From: an uncultured Bacilli bacterium
GTDB taxonomy: Bacteria; Bacillota_I; Bacilli_A; RF39; UBA660
DNA: 64,000 bases
Reading direction: 5' to 3'
NCBI GenBank assembly: GCA_934167485.1
Contig: CAKPKL010000002.1
Location: 84,194-148,193 of the forward strand
Part shown: one piece after another, positions 54,048-63,277 of the stretch
Layout: every line of letters begins with the position of its first letter
How positions within the stretch are numbered: position 1 is the stretch's first letter
The notes under the pieces: generated by a model
Seen by the model: the letters and a program-made list of their open reading frames with translations, nothing else
What the model was told of the DNA's origin: nothing
The model's database searches: none
Program-made: the position numbers and the translations under genes

Positions 54048-54545
54048 TTAATTATCATATTTTTTTCCATATATAACTGTCTCTCCTGAAACAGGAACGT
54101 GAGCAATACTTTCTATAACAGGAAAATTAATATGTACAAAAGTAACTACTGTATAATAATATGAACCATCACTTAAACTTGTTTCATATACACAATAATC
54201 ATAAGAATTAGTTCCATCGTATACAATTTTAAAAGAACTAATTGTACCATTATTTTTTTTAGTCTCTAATGATTTATATACTGGTAATTCATCACAGTTT
54301 TTAATTTTTACAGAACTATATCCAATAGATGCTAAATCTTCACTTATTTCAGATAAGGCATCCTTATAGTCATTGTAATCTTTTTGATCATTAAATACCT
54401 CATATTTATCTATTATTCCAATTATTCTATTTTTTACTCTATATGCTTTAGAATAAGATAGCGCACCTACTATTATTAATAATAGTGCTCCTACTATGAA
54501 TACAACTAAACTAATTAAGGCACTACCACCTATTGACTCATTCAT
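54048..54545 (-). CDS. TadE-like pseudopilin
   Basis: A 165-residue protein with a polar start MNESIGGSAL, a membrane helix (about 11-30) and an exposed domain with Cys in KNCDELP and YDYCVYE, probably forming a disulfide. Its layout and N-terminus match the lectin-bearing neighbour. TadE/F-type proteins are minor pilins of Tad pili. AGAGGG precedes the ATG. Confidence 0.75.
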   Translation of the reverse strand: MNESIGGSALISLVVFIVGALLLIIVGALSYSKAYRVKNRIIGIIDKYEVFNDQKDYNDYKDALSEISEDLASIGYSSVKIKNCDELPVYKSLETKKNNGTISSFKIVYDGTNSYDYCVYETSLSDGSYYYTVVTFVHINFPVIESIAHVPVSGETVIYGKKYDN

Positions 54546-54576
54546 AGATCAACCCTCTTTTCAAATTTTTTATTTT

Positions 54577-55506
54577 TTAACTAATTTTTTCAAATTTAAA
54601 CCAGGTAGCAATGCCTGTATCAAATGAAGTATCAATATAAACATCATTTGCATCTACAGAACCTGCAATATGTAATGCTTTATTTGTACGAGCATTTACT
54701 ATTCTATAATAGTCACCTTCTTGTTTTTCTAAATACCACAAAAAATCTCTATGTATTGGGTCGCTTGGATCGAAAAAATCCCATATTTGAACATTAGCAT
54801 TTGATAAATCGCCATAGTCACCATCTAATTCCAAATATCTTCCAGCATAATCTGACATAATAAGATAGTGTTTATCATCAGACCATTTAATAAACTTCCA
54901 AGTCGTATTTTCTGTTAAATGATCCAAATATGTAACTATTCTTGTTCCATTTGTAGTACCTTTCCAATATAAATGAAGATATCTATTAGGATTTAACCCT
55001 GTTGCTATATAATAAGTCCCATTAGGTAATTGATCATCTTCCTTTTCCCCAGGAGGTTTCAAGTCATTAAAACCATATAATTTTCTTGTATTTGATTCAA
55101 CAGGTAAATTTAATATATCATGTATTATAGGAATATTAAGAAGCATATTAGTTGTAGTTTTATAACTATAATGATTATTTTTAGATTGGCATTCATAAAC
55201 GCAATAACCCATTTGCCCTTCAGAATATTGTATTGAATTTTCTCCACTTTTTACCAAAGTACAAGATCCTCTTGTATTAGAACACTTAACAGGTGTACTA
55301 CCATATCCTAGTGCACTTAAATTTTTTATAATTTCATTTTCAGCTAAGACATTATAACCTTCATATTTTTCTATTGAAAGTGTTATAGAATTACTAACCT
55401 TAAAAGCTTTATAGTAACTCAAACACATAGCAATAGCGCCAAAAATTATTACTATAAAAACAATTACTATATTAAGAATAACTGAATAACCAATACTCGC
55501 CTTCAT
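54577..55506 (-). CDS. TadE-like pseudopilin fused to a ricin-type lectin domain
   Basis: A 309-residue protein. Residues 1-150 have a TadE-like membrane helix (MKASIGYSVILNIVIVFIVI) and Cys-bearing domain; residues 160-309 form a ricin B-type beta-trefoil: NGTYYIATGLNPNRYLHLYW, HYLIMSDYAGRYLELDGD and YYRIVNARTNKALHIAGS, one per lobe. It could place a sugar-binding domain on the pilus surface. It has its own promoter 31 bases upstream and may be the first gene of the run leading to the T4SS pilins. Confidence 0.85.
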   Translation of the reverse strand: MKASIGYSVILNIVIVFIVIIFGAIAMCLSYYKAFKVSNSITLSIEKYEGYNVLAENEIIKNLSALGYGSTPVKCSNTRGSCTLVKSGENSIQYSEGQMGYCVYECQSKNNHYSYKTTTNMLLNIPIIHDILNLPVESNTRKLYGFNDLKPPGEKEDDQLPNGTYYIATGLNPNRYLHLYWKGTTNGTRIVTYLDHLTENTTWKFIKWSDDKHYLIMSDYAGRYLELDGDYGDLSNANVQIWDFFDPSDPIHRDFLWYLEKQEGDYYRIVNARTNKALHIAGSVDANDVYIDTSFDTGIATWFKFEKIS

Positions 55507-55536
55507 AATATCCTCCTATTATCCTACCTATATATT

Positions 55537-55566
55537 ATTATAACAACCAAACCTATAAAATGTCAA
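55537..55566 (-). promoter_or_regulatory. Promoter of the lectin-pseudopilin/TadZ/pilin run
   Basis: TTGACA (55561-55566), 18 bases, TATAAT (55537-55542), with TG before the -10. Confidence 0.75.
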
Positions 55567-55573
55567 TTATAAT

Positions 55574-55604
55574 AAAAAGAAAAAATGGTCATTTAACCAT
55601 TTTT
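55574..55604 (-). terminator. Terminator of the Flp-like pilin gene
   Basis: Stem AAAATGGT/ACCATTTT (55582-55589 with 55596-55603) then TTTC and more T on the minus strand; it overlaps the stop region. Confidence 0.83.
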
Positions 55605-55871
55605 ACTTGATGATGGACAAGTGACTACGTCACCACATGAATATGCATCACTATTTGTACATTTTTGTATCGTACATGTTGTTGCTTTTCCATCAGAAGT
55701 TGAGTATGTGCACACGTTTCCTGATAACTTACCGCCTACTTCGTTGCATGCCTCTCTTTTCGCAGTTGAACTCATCATACGCGTTACTACCACTGTCCCA
55801 ATTCCAAGTACAATTGCTATTAAAACGATTGTTATTACTGTCATATTTGCTTCTCCTGCTGCCTCTTTCAC
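55593..55871 (-). CDS. Flp/Tad-type pilin candidate
   Basis: A 92-residue protein starting with GTG (AAGGTGATTATTA before it): MKEAAGEANMTVITIVLIAI, a helix of about 22 residues, then SSTAKREACNEVGGKLSGNV and a Cys-rich tail with six Cys. Size, single helix and position between tadC and tadE-like genes fit the major pilin of a Tad system. It has its own promoter and terminator, as expected for a highly expressed subunit. No standard Flp cleavage motif is certain. Confidence 0.72.
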   Translation of the reverse strand: MKEAAGEANMTVITIVLIAIVLGIGTVVVTRMMSSTAKREACNEVGGKLSGNVCTYSTSDGKATTCTIQKCTNSDAYSCGDVVTCPSSSKNG

Positions 55872-55906
55872 TAATAATCACCTTCTTCCTCATCTATTCT
55901 AAATTC

Positions 55907-55936
55907 ATTATACTAAATATAAACATTTAAAGTCAA
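55907..55936 (-). promoter_or_regulatory. Promoter of the Flp-like pilin gene
   Basis: TTGACT (55931-55936), 18 bases, TATAAT (55907-55912), 36-65 bases before the GTG start. Confidence 0.72.
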
Positions 55937-55968
55937 TACTTCTCTATTATTTTTTACAATACTTTACA

Positions 55969-56760
55969 TTATATACCCATCATTATAGACATAGACATAA
56001 ATAATACTAACATTACTCCACCACCAGTTACAAATAACATTATCATAGTTCTCTTTTCCATTGATTCTAGTCTTTCTTTATATTTCTCTTCACGAGCTTT
56101 ATTTTGTAAAACTGAAACAGTTCTTGAGAACATCATTACTTGTTCATGTTTTTCTTCTTGACTACCTAAACTTAAACGATATAAAAGTCTCATCATTCTC
56201 ATTGAATCTCTAACTGGATAATCATTAGCAAAATCTATGTAAGGTTGTATTGTTGAATCACCTTCATCAATTCTAGCTACTAATTTTTTTAAGCCTGGTC
56301 TAAATACTTCTGGAGCTGTATCTATACTTCTACTAAGCGCTACAGGAACTGTATAATGCTGTACAAGTATCTCTAAACTCTTTAAATAATATGGTAGCAT
56401 TTGATTTATCATATGCAATCTTGACTTATAATAATTTTTTAAATTTGTATATCCACTTTTAAATGTTACAAAACCTGCTATAAAAGCAAAAAGTGCAAAC
56501 ATATAATTTAGCTTATTCATAAAAAGCAACATAAATATTATTACTATCGTAACAAGAATACCATTTCTTATTCTTTGAAAAAATAATTGTTCTACGTCAA
56601 TATCTTGATCTTTATATTTTACTCTAAGTAAAAATTCATAGTCTTTTTCCATTAGTTTTTTTACAAATGGATTTATATCATCAATTAGTTTTTTAGGACT
56701 TACTATGTTATTATATAAAACAATAACAACTGCTATTACCGCTACTATTAAAAATTCCAT
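55969..56760 (-). CDS. tadC: TadC-like T2SSF-family membrane protein
   Basis: A 263-residue protein with membrane segments near 1-20, 65-105 and 235-260 and a type II secretion F domain with NQMLPYYLKSLEILVQHYTV and YRLSLGSQEEKHEQVMMFSR. TadC works with TadB as the platform for the Tad pilus. The start overlaps the tadB stop by one base (TAATG). Confidence 0.85.
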   Translation of the reverse strand: MEFLIVAVIAVVIVLYNNIVSPKKLIDDINPFVKKLMEKDYEFLLRVKYKDQDIDVEQLFFQRIRNGILVTIVIIFMLLFMNKLNYMFALFAFIAGFVTFKSGYTNLKNYYKSRLHMINQMLPYYLKSLEILVQHYTVPVALSRSIDTAPEVFRPGLKKLVARIDEGDSTIQPYIDFANDYPVRDSMRMMRLLYRLSLGSQEEKHEQVMMFSRTVSVLQNKAREEKYKERLESMEKRTMIMLFVTGGGVMLVLFMSMSIMMGI

Positions 56761-57656
56761 TATTCAGCACCTACATTCTCATTATAATATTTTGTTCCTG
56801 CAAGCAAGAAATAAGTATTTACTATTACTATTATGTGTAGTAATAATCTAACATACCAAAGCTTTAACATAACATGGTAAGTGTCACCTAACATTATTTG
56901 TACAAGTCCTATCATTAAGTATAAAACTAAACCAAAAACTAAGAATTTTTTATAGAAAGCTGCTCTATCGATTCTATCTCTATATACATTTTCAACTAAC
57001 ATATCTACATCTTGTGACATGTTTTCTAATGATTCACTAGCATCTTTAGAACCTTCATTTGTAATTTGTAAGAATAACTGATGCATATTTCTTATTATAT
57101 TGTAATCATATTTTTCATTTAAATACTCCAGTGATTGATTTATTGTACCGTTTTCATAGGCCATATCAATCATCACTTTTACATCTGATTTAACTGGATC
57201 TTCCAATACACCAGATGAATATACACCTTCCAAAGATTTAACAAAACTTTGAGTAGTTGCAAATTCCATTATTACATTTGTTGTATATACTTGAATTTGT
57301 TCAAATACAAATTCACTATATAATCTTTTACATCTTAAATATCTCAAATAAGGAACAACTGTAACAGCTAACAATCCATATATTATTGAAACAATTAAAT
57401 CATAAAAATATAGATAAGTTACAATTCCTCCACCAGCTGCAAATAAAAATACTTGGCCTATATATTGTTGAAAAGTATAATCTTGTTTTAATTCTTTTAT
57501 TTTTTTACTTATTTCTTTATATGTATAGGGTGCTACTTTACTATAAGCTTTCTTAGCTTGTAAACTTACAAATTCGTATGTCTGTTCACCAACTTTACTT
57601 CTATACAAAATTATAAATATTATAATAACAGCTGCTATTATAAATGTTAAAAGCAT
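56760..57656 (-). CDS. tadB: TadB-like T2SSF-family membrane protein
   Basis: A 298-residue protein with an N-terminal helix, a central pair of helices (about 70-105) and two C-terminal helices, plus the F-domain pattern SQDVDMLVENVYRDRIDRAA. It forms the inner membrane platform of the Tad machine with TadC. It lies 13 bases after tadA. Confidence 0.85.
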   Translation of the reverse strand: MLLTFIIAAVIIIFIILYRSKVGEQTYEFVSLQAKKAYSKVAPYTYKEISKKIKELKQDYTFQQYIGQVFLFAAGGGIVTYLYFYDLIVSIIYGLLAVTVVPYLRYLRCKRLYSEFVFEQIQVYTTNVIMEFATTQSFVKSLEGVYSSGVLEDPVKSDVKVMIDMAYENGTINQSLEYLNEKYDYNIIRNMHQLFLQITNEGSKDASESLENMSQDVDMLVENVYRDRIDRAAFYKKFLVFGLVLYLMIGLVQIMLGDTYHVMLKLWYVRLLLHIIVIVNTYFLLAGTKYYNENVGAE

Positions 57657-57669
57657 ATTAGATTACCTC

Positions 57670-58845
57670 CTAACCAAATATTATTTCATCTGAATTTGAA
57701 ACTGCAGCATTATTACTTTGTTTATCAGGTTTTGATTGAATTGTATCAAACTCTATATCATTTCCTAAATCAGTTTCAAAAGTATCATTATATTCTTCCT
57801 TAATAAATCCTTCTGGCAAATAAACCCCTTGTGTTTCCAAATATTCAATTAAATATTTACTAGGATTTTTTCTATATATTTTACCATCTGGAGTTTTCCT
57901 AAATATTGTATTATATTTAGCTTCATTATCTTCAGTAACATAAAACTCTGTAACTTCAGCAATCTCACGAATAAATCTCTTCGTTTTTTTATCTTGATAT
58001 CCGCGTATATATACTCCTATTTGAATATACCTATATATTGATTTTAAAAATTGTTCAATATTTTGATTAGTTTCCAATAAACTATACATACGATTTGGGA
58101 TAGAAGAAGCTTTATCAGCATGGATAGTAGACAATATGTAATGTCCTGAAGAAATTGAATTTCTAACTGCCATTACTGCTTCTGCACTACGAACCTCTGA
58201 TAACAATATCCATTTAGGATTCTGTCTCATACAGGTAACTAATACATCAGAGTAACTAGCAATATTATTAGTCTTCATAGCTACTATATCCCTATTTGGA
58301 TAAATCTTATCAAGGTGAAGTTCCAAAGTATCTTCTATTGTAATTAATTTTTCATTTTCATAGGTATTGGATGCTAAATATTTAACGAATTCAGTTTTAC
58401 CACTACCCGTTTCTCCACAAACAATAATGTTACAATGCCCATGTACGCAAGTTATTAATAATTCATGTATATCAGCAGTAACATACTTATCTGCAATAAT
58501 TTTACTTTTTTCAAGTCTAATTTTTGCAGGAGTTTTACGAATAACGCATGCTATTCCATTTCTAGCAACAGAATCATGTACGAAATTCATACGTAATTCA
58601 GCACTTTCACTATCCAAAAAAGGATGTGCGGCATTAAAACTTTTTCCCATAACGTTTGAACATTGAAACGCCAATTTTTCCATAAATGCATTATTTATCG
58701 CAGGATTTTCTATTCTATAGATTCCTTTTGATAATGTTTTTAACCACACTTGTCCATTATTACTATAAGATATATCTGTAATATCATCGTTATCTAAATA
58801 TTCTTGTATTGGACCAAAGTCCATTTCAGCAAATATATTGTCCAT
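57670..58845 (-). CDS. tadA: TadA/CpaF secretion ATPase
   Basis: A 391-residue ATPase of the VirB11/TadA family: Walker A GETGSGKT at 144-151, Asp box TIEDTLELHLD, Walker B WILLSEVRSAEA and His box SGHYILSTIHADKA. The shortened N-terminal domain is typical of Firmicute TadA. It may be shared as the VirB11-like motor by the neighbouring T4SS, which has no other VirB11; that is inference. The C-terminus has an acidic tail. Confidence 0.92.
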   Translation of the reverse strand: MDNIFAEMDFGPIQEYLDNDDITDISYSNNGQVWLKTLSKGIYRIENPAINNAFMEKLAFQCSNVMGKSFNAAHPFLDSESAELRMNFVHDSVARNGIACVIRKTPAKIRLEKSKIIADKYVTADIHELLITCVHGHCNIIVCGETGSGKTEFVKYLASNTYENEKLITIEDTLELHLDKIYPNRDIVAMKTNNIASYSDVLVTCMRQNPKWILLSEVRSAEAVMAVRNSISSGHYILSTIHADKASSIPNRMYSLLETNQNIEQFLKSIYRYIQIGVYIRGYQDKKTKRFIREIAEVTEFYVTEDNEAKYNTIFRKTPDGKIYRKNPSKYLIEYLETQGVYLPEGFIKEEYNDTFETDLGNDIEFDTIQSKPDKQSNNAAVSNSDEIIFG

Positions 58846-58852
58846 AAGACAC

Positions 58853-59710
58853 CTATTGTATATTAGTATTTTCCTCTTGATTAGTGTTATTTGATGTATT
58901 ATTATTGTTGTTATTATTATTTTGATCTACATCTTCAGTTATTAAGGCATCTTCCTCAATTGGTATTGTTTGTGCATCTATATAATCTCTTAAAGTAGCA
59001 CTTCTTACATTAACTTTATCTATATCAGGTACAGTCATACCTCTAGGTACTATTACTAAATTAATATTTAAATATTGAGCCTTCTTTAATAATATATATA
59101 AATCTTTACTAAGTCCAAATCCAATTTTAGATGGAGTACCATTTCCTGTTGATGTAAATACATTATTACCACTACCATCATGTACAACTAAAACTTTTAC
59201 ATTATCTAATAATTTACCAAACATTAAAGTTCCGTTTTCATCATTAACTTTCATATAAATATCAATATATGAACCAGGTAATACAGAATTACCCAATGTT
59301 GTTTCAGTATTAACACTCATATAATAACCTAATTCTTCTTTATCATGATCTAACATTTCAATCCAGTTTCCTGGTATATTTTCTGCCACATCAATCATAT
59401 TTGAATAAAATGGTGATCCTTTTGGTATTGTAACATTTACTTTAGTATACTTACCTTCAATACCACCTCTTAAAACATTCTCATCTATCATACTAGCCGC
59501 AACTTGTTTATACACAATATCACTTGCAGTTATTTTTGTTAATGGTTCTATATCTTTAGCAGCTACCGGAATATTAACTGGATTTGTTGATTTTTTTATT
59601 GTATAACTATATCCAAAATATAAAACTCCTAACGCTACTAAAACTAAAACTATTGTAACAAAATTTTTATTTTTTAATATTTTATTTACCCCAATTACAA
59701 AATTATTCAT
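58853..59710 (-). CDS. cpaB: CpaB/RcpC-like pilus assembly protein
   Basis: A 285-residue protein with an N-terminal membrane helix (about 16-34), an SAF-like domain (VNIPVAAKDIEPLTKITASDIV) and the CpaB body with GSYIDIYMKVND. The C-terminus is acidic and then a run of eight Asn coded by a trinucleotide repeat. CpaB is a periplasmic assembly factor for Flp pili. It lies 7 bases after the pseudopilin-like gene's next unit and before tadA. Confidence 0.85.
   Translation of the reverse strand: MNNFVIGVNKILKNKNFVTIVLVLVALGVLYFGYSYTIKKSTNPVNIPVAAKDIEPLTKITASDIVYKQVAASMIDENVLRGGIEGKYTKVNVTIPKGSPFYSNMIDVAENIPGNWIEMLDHDKEELGYYMSVNTETTLGNSVLPGSYIDIYMKVNDENGTLMFGKLLDNVKVLVVHDGSGNNVFTSTGNGTPSKIGFGLSKDLYILLKKAQYLNINLVIVPRGMTVPDIDKVNVRSATLRDYIDAQTIPIEEDALITEDVDQNNNNNNNNTSNNTNQEENTNIQ
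58898..58921. repeat. Trinucleotide repeat in cpaB coding an eight-Asn run
   Basis: Eight codons AAT/AAC in a row on the minus strand. Length change would keep the frame, so it alters only the linker. Confidence 0.9.
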
Positions 59711-59724
59711 TTTTTATTCTCCTC

Positions 59725-60126
59725 TCAAAACTTAGTTTCTAATATCGCATCTATACTATTAGAAATATTAAAACTTATAACCTCACCATTTACATTTGTT
59801 TCTGGATTGGAATATACCTTCAAACTTACCTTTGGTGGTTCTTCATTTATATCATATATCTCTATTCTATAATTATCTTTTAACGAAACATTTTCAGCAA
59901 ATCTTCTAACAAAACTTTCAACAAACTTTTCTTCATTAATCTTTATATTACCGTTTGTTCTATATGCTGCTAAATCTATTGAATCCATCATAGATGCCTC
60001 AACTGTTTCTTTAAGCAAATTGTAGTTTTGTTGATCCGTATTAGTAACATTTGTTAAAAACCACACAGTCATAATAGCTATAATACCCATTGTTAAAATA
60101 GCATACCCCCAAACTGACTCCTTCAA
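59725..60126 (-). CDS. Pseudopilin-like membrane protein
   Basis: A 133-residue protein when started at the TTG at 60126 (MKESVWGYAILTMGIIAIM), eight bases after GAGG; an ATG at 60132 lies too close to that site. The N-terminal helix and the polar start resemble the TadE-like neighbours. The exposed part has no Cys, with EEKFVESFVRRFAENVSL. It is probably a minor pilin of the Tad set, coming before cpaB. Confidence 0.7.
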   Translation of the reverse strand: MKESVWGYAILTMGIIAIMTVWFLTNVTNTDQQNYNLLKETVEASMMDSIDLAAYRTNGNIKINEEKFVESFVRRFAENVSLKDNYRIEIYDINEEPPKVSLKVYSNPETNVNGEVISFNISNSIDAILETKF

Positions 60127-60218
60127 AACCATCACCTCTTTTATGTAACAACAAAACATATAGTTTTCCTACACTAATAATAGTGTATCATAAATTAATG
60201 TTTTTAACAATAAGTATT

Positions 60219-60884
60219 TTATAATTTAAATCGATTTTTTTTGTTTTGATATAGTATTACAACTAAACATAAAACAATAATAACTATAAGCGCTATATAG
60301 TAGTATTTTGCATAATAATTAATTACTTTATCTATAAAATCCTCTTTTACAATTATTTCACTATTCTTAGTATCATCTTTAGTTTCTAATGATTTTCTGT
60401 ACTTATCAGTTTGTTCAATTAACGTATTATAACTAATAACTTGCTTAGTCCATTTATTACACATAGCAAATTCTTCTATACCTCTACAAACATCAGTATT
60501 ATAATATTTATTATAATTAGGAAGTAAAATATTTTTTGTTATTAATTTTTTCCCATCACAATCCTCACCAACAGCATACACAGAATAAGATAACTTATTT
60601 AAATCTTTGTATCCAGACAAAGTAATTTCTCCATTATTTGTATTATCATAAGTATATTTTAAATTATTCTCACCATCTATTATATACATATTAGGTACTA
60701 TATTGTTTATAGTAACATTAAATAATACTTCATCATTTTCAATATAATAATCATATGAAAAATTTATATTAGTAGCCAAACTTCTTAAATCAGATAGATA
60801 TGAGTTATTACACTTTGCTTGAATAACACAAATATTAAGAATGAATAACAATATTATCAAGAATATTAGTTTTATCTTTTTCAC
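60219..60884 (-). CDS. Secreted protein with C-terminal membrane helix (unknown)
   Basis: A 221-residue protein with GTG start at 60884 (GAGGGG eight bases before), signal peptide (MKKIKLIFLIILLFILNICV), an exposed region with five Cys, and a C-terminal membrane helix (about 195-215). No recognised family. It overlaps the upstream region of the 516-residue membrane protein and is part of the same run. A scaffold role for the pilus is possible; unproven. Confidence 0.68.
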   Translation of the reverse strand: MKKIKLIFLIILLFILNICVIQAKCNNSYLSDLRSLATNINFSYDYYIENDEVLFNVTINNIVPNMYIIDGENNLKYTYDNTNNGEITLSGYKDLNKLSYSVYAVGEDCDGKKLITKNILLPNYNKYYNTDVCRGIEEFAMCNKWTKQVISYNTLIEQTDKYRKSLETKDDTKNSEIIVKEDFIDKVINYYAKYYYIALIVIIVLCLVVILYQNKKNRFKL

Positions 60885-60885
60885 A

Positions 60886-62436
60886 TTACTCACCCCTCAT
60901 TAAATATACATATCTATTATTTCTAAGTTCAAATACTATATTTATTTTTTCTGATGCTTCTATATTAGAATTAACTCCTATATATACAACATTCTTACTA
61001 GGAGCTTTTAAACTACTTATTTGTTCAAATAAATTGTTTTGTTTATACATATTACCATTTATGTAATACTCTATATGAGCATATCGTGATAACAAATCAT
61101 AAAAACTATTATAAGTATTATTTTCACTATTATATTCTATATCTAATTTTAAAACACTCTTATCAAAATTAGTATCAATACTAGGTTTTATTATTTCATA
61201 TGATGTAACACACGTATTTTTTTTAGTGCAATACTCATATTGCAACTTAATACTTTTTTGTAATTCTATTGAAGTAATATTAAAATTAATAGCTTTAAGT
61301 GATTTCTCTGTAAAAGATAATGTATCGCCTATTTTATAATTGTATTCTTTTTTATTATCATTTAGTGTTGTTGGATTTAAATCAACTTTCTTATTTTCAC
61401 TAAGTGTTACATATTCTAAAATCATTTTACTCTTTACATATATGTCTGGAATTTCATATACAATAATATAATTTTCAAAATTACCTGTTAATATATTTTG
61501 ATTATAACAAACTCCTATATCAGAAAGCTTATCACAATACTTTGATGTATTTGTTATTCTATAATTTTCAATATCAAGAATCATATCTTTCAAATATATT
61601 GTCTTATCTTTTAAATATGAACTCAAATCCATATCAATAACTAATAGATTTTTGTTATCTATTTTTAGTAAATATGATCCATTAACAGTATAATTAACTC
61701 CATTACTAGTTATAAGTGTTCCCTCTTTTATATTATTTTTAATATAAAAACCAAAATAATAAATACCAAAACATAAAATAATTATAAAAGCACATATGCC
61801 TATATTTATTTTAAATCTATTCTCAATATACTTATACTTTATATTTCGTAAATTTCTTCTTAAATTTCTCCTTTTTTCATTTACATCAAAACTAATATTT
61901 ACTTCTATTTCTTCTTTGTCAGAATCACTTATACTAAGCTTATTTAAATCTGATGAAAAGTCAAATTTTTTAAAATTTAGTCCTATACCACGTGTAAAAA
62001 AGAATAAAAAAGTTATTGATTCAGCCATCATAGTTAAAACTAAAAGATCATGTGTAAGTTTAACTACTCTGATATTTAATATAGCGCTTTCCATGCTTTC
62101 CAAAACACTTTTACTATAAACAAACAAAACAAATATAACTATAAAAAGAAATGTATTTATTATATAAAATTTATAAGGTTTATTTTTTCTAAACATTACA
62201 GTCAATATTATTAGTGATAGAGCCACTACTACAATTGGTATAATAAATAAAATATTAGAAAATAAATTTGATACTAATTCTTGTCCAACTACACTTACTG
62301 TAGAATTTAAATATTCAGAAAAAAAACTTAATAAAAGACTTGTTTGATATATTAAATATCCTATAGATATTGAAATCAAAACATGAATTATTTTAAAATA
62401 TCTTATAAAAAATGCATATGGTTTTCTTAATATCAT
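60886..62436 (-). CDS. Polytopic membrane protein of unknown function at the head of the Tad/T4SS block
   Basis: A 516-residue protein with ATG at 62436 after AGGAAGG. About five hydrophobic segments lie in the first 160 residues; a charged loop follows (with RRNLRRNLRNIKYKY); another helix near 220 and a long exposed C-terminal half with a few Cys. No family recognised. It is the first gene of the minus-strand block; a weak TATAAT lies at 62461-62466. An in-frame start at 62505 overlaps that sequence and is rejected. Confidence 0.7.
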   Translation of the reverse strand: MILRKPYAFFIRYFKIIHVLISISIGYLIYQTSLLLSFFSEYLNSTVSVVGQELVSNLFSNILFIIPIVVVALSLIILTVMFRKNKPYKFYIINTFLFIVIFVLFVYSKSVLESMESAILNIRVVKLTHDLLVLTMMAESITFLFFFTRGIGLNFKKFDFSSDLNKLSISDSDKEEIEVNISFDVNEKRRNLRRNLRNIKYKYIENRFKINIGICAFIIILCFGIYYFGFYIKNNIKEGTLITSNGVNYTVNGSYLLKIDNKNLLVIDMDLSSYLKDKTIYLKDMILDIENYRITNTSKYCDKLSDIGVCYNQNILTGNFENYIIVYEIPDIYVKSKMILEYVTLSENKKVDLNPTTLNDNKKEYNYKIGDTLSFTEKSLKAINFNITSIELQKSIKLQYEYCTKKNTCVTSYEIIKPSIDTNFDKSVLKLDIEYNSENNTYNSFYDLLSRYAHIEYYINGNMYKQNNLFEQISSLKAPSKNVVYIGVNSNIEASEKINIVFELRNNRYVYLMRGE

Positions 62437-62508
62437 AAATACCTTCCTATTCTCTAAATAATTATATAATAATTTAGAAAAAATTAAAAGACCTTTTATA
62501 TACAATAC

Positions 62509-62537
62509 TTGTATATTTTCTAAAAATACTTTATAAT
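62509..62537 (+). promoter_or_regulatory. scpA promoter
   Basis: TTGTAT (62509-62514), 17 bases, TATAAT (62532-62537). Confidence 0.65.
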
Positions 62538-62554
62538 ACTTATGGAGTGATATG

Positions 62555-63277
62555 ATGAAATACGAAGTAAATATAAATGAATTTGAAGGACCACTAGATT
62601 TATTACTTCATTTAATAAAAAAATCCAATATAAGTATAAATGAAATTAGTATAGATGAAATTACTAAACAATATTTAGAATATATAAATAAAATGGAAGA
62701 ATTAAATTTGGATATTGCTAGCGAATACTTAGTTATGGCAGCAGAACTCATAGAAATTAAATCATCTTCTCTTCTCCCACGTCAAGAAATTGAAGAAGAT
62801 GAATTCGAAGAAGATCCAAAAGAAAAATTGATAAAAAGATTATTAGAATATGAACAATATAAAAACTTAACTGGTACATTTAAAGAGTTAGAAGAATATA
62901 GAAAAGAAATTTATACTAAAGAACCAGATAATATGCTTGAGTATAAAGATTCTAACAACAATACTGATTATGGAGTAGATTTAAACGATTTAATTGAAGC
63001 TTTTTCTAAATTTTTAAAAGAAAAAGAATTAGATAAACCATTAGCTACCAAAGTATCAACTAAAGAATATAGTGTCGGTAAAAGAAGTTTTGAAATAAGA
63101 AACATTTTGAAAAAAAAGAAAAAAATAGAATTCAGTGAACTTTTTGATATATGTACTAAAGAATATATAGTAGTTACTTTCTTAGCTATACTTGCTATGT
63201 CAAGAAAGCAAGAAATAGATATTGAACAAGAAAGTAATTTTAAAAATATAATAATTAAAGAAAAAGGTGTTAAATAA
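62555..63277 (+). CDS. scpA: Segregation and condensation protein A
   Basis: A 240-residue kleisin starting MKYEVNINEFEGPLDLLLHLI, with ASEYLVMAAELIEIKSSSLL and the C-terminal winged-helix. It bridges SMC heads in the condensin complex. The second ATG is chosen because GGAG lies seven bases before it; the first is three bases upstream. It is coupled to scpB by TAATG. Confidence 0.96.
   Translation: MKYEVNINEFEGPLDLLLHLIKKSNISINEISIDEITKQYLEYINKMEELNLDIASEYLVMAAELIEIKSSSLLPRQEIEEDEFEEDPKEKLIKRLLEYEQYKNLTGTFKELEEYRKEIYTKEPDNMLEYKDSNNNTDYGVDLNDLIEAFSKFLKEKELDKPLATKVSTKEYSVGKRSFEIRNILKKKKKIEFSELFDICTKEYIVVTFLAILAMSRKQEIDIEQESNFKNIIIKEKGVK

Noticed and set aside
58898..58921. CRISPR-like or contingency repeat
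   Set aside because: It is a plain in-frame trinucleotide run coding Asn in cpaB; there are no spacers, and length change cannot shift the frame.
34668..62436. Integrative conjugative element
   Set aside because: T4SS genes are present, but no relaxase, integrase, excisionase, direct-repeat ends or tRNA target is seen; both flanks are core genes. The incomplete tRNA at 63894 lies beyond scpAB and does not border the block.
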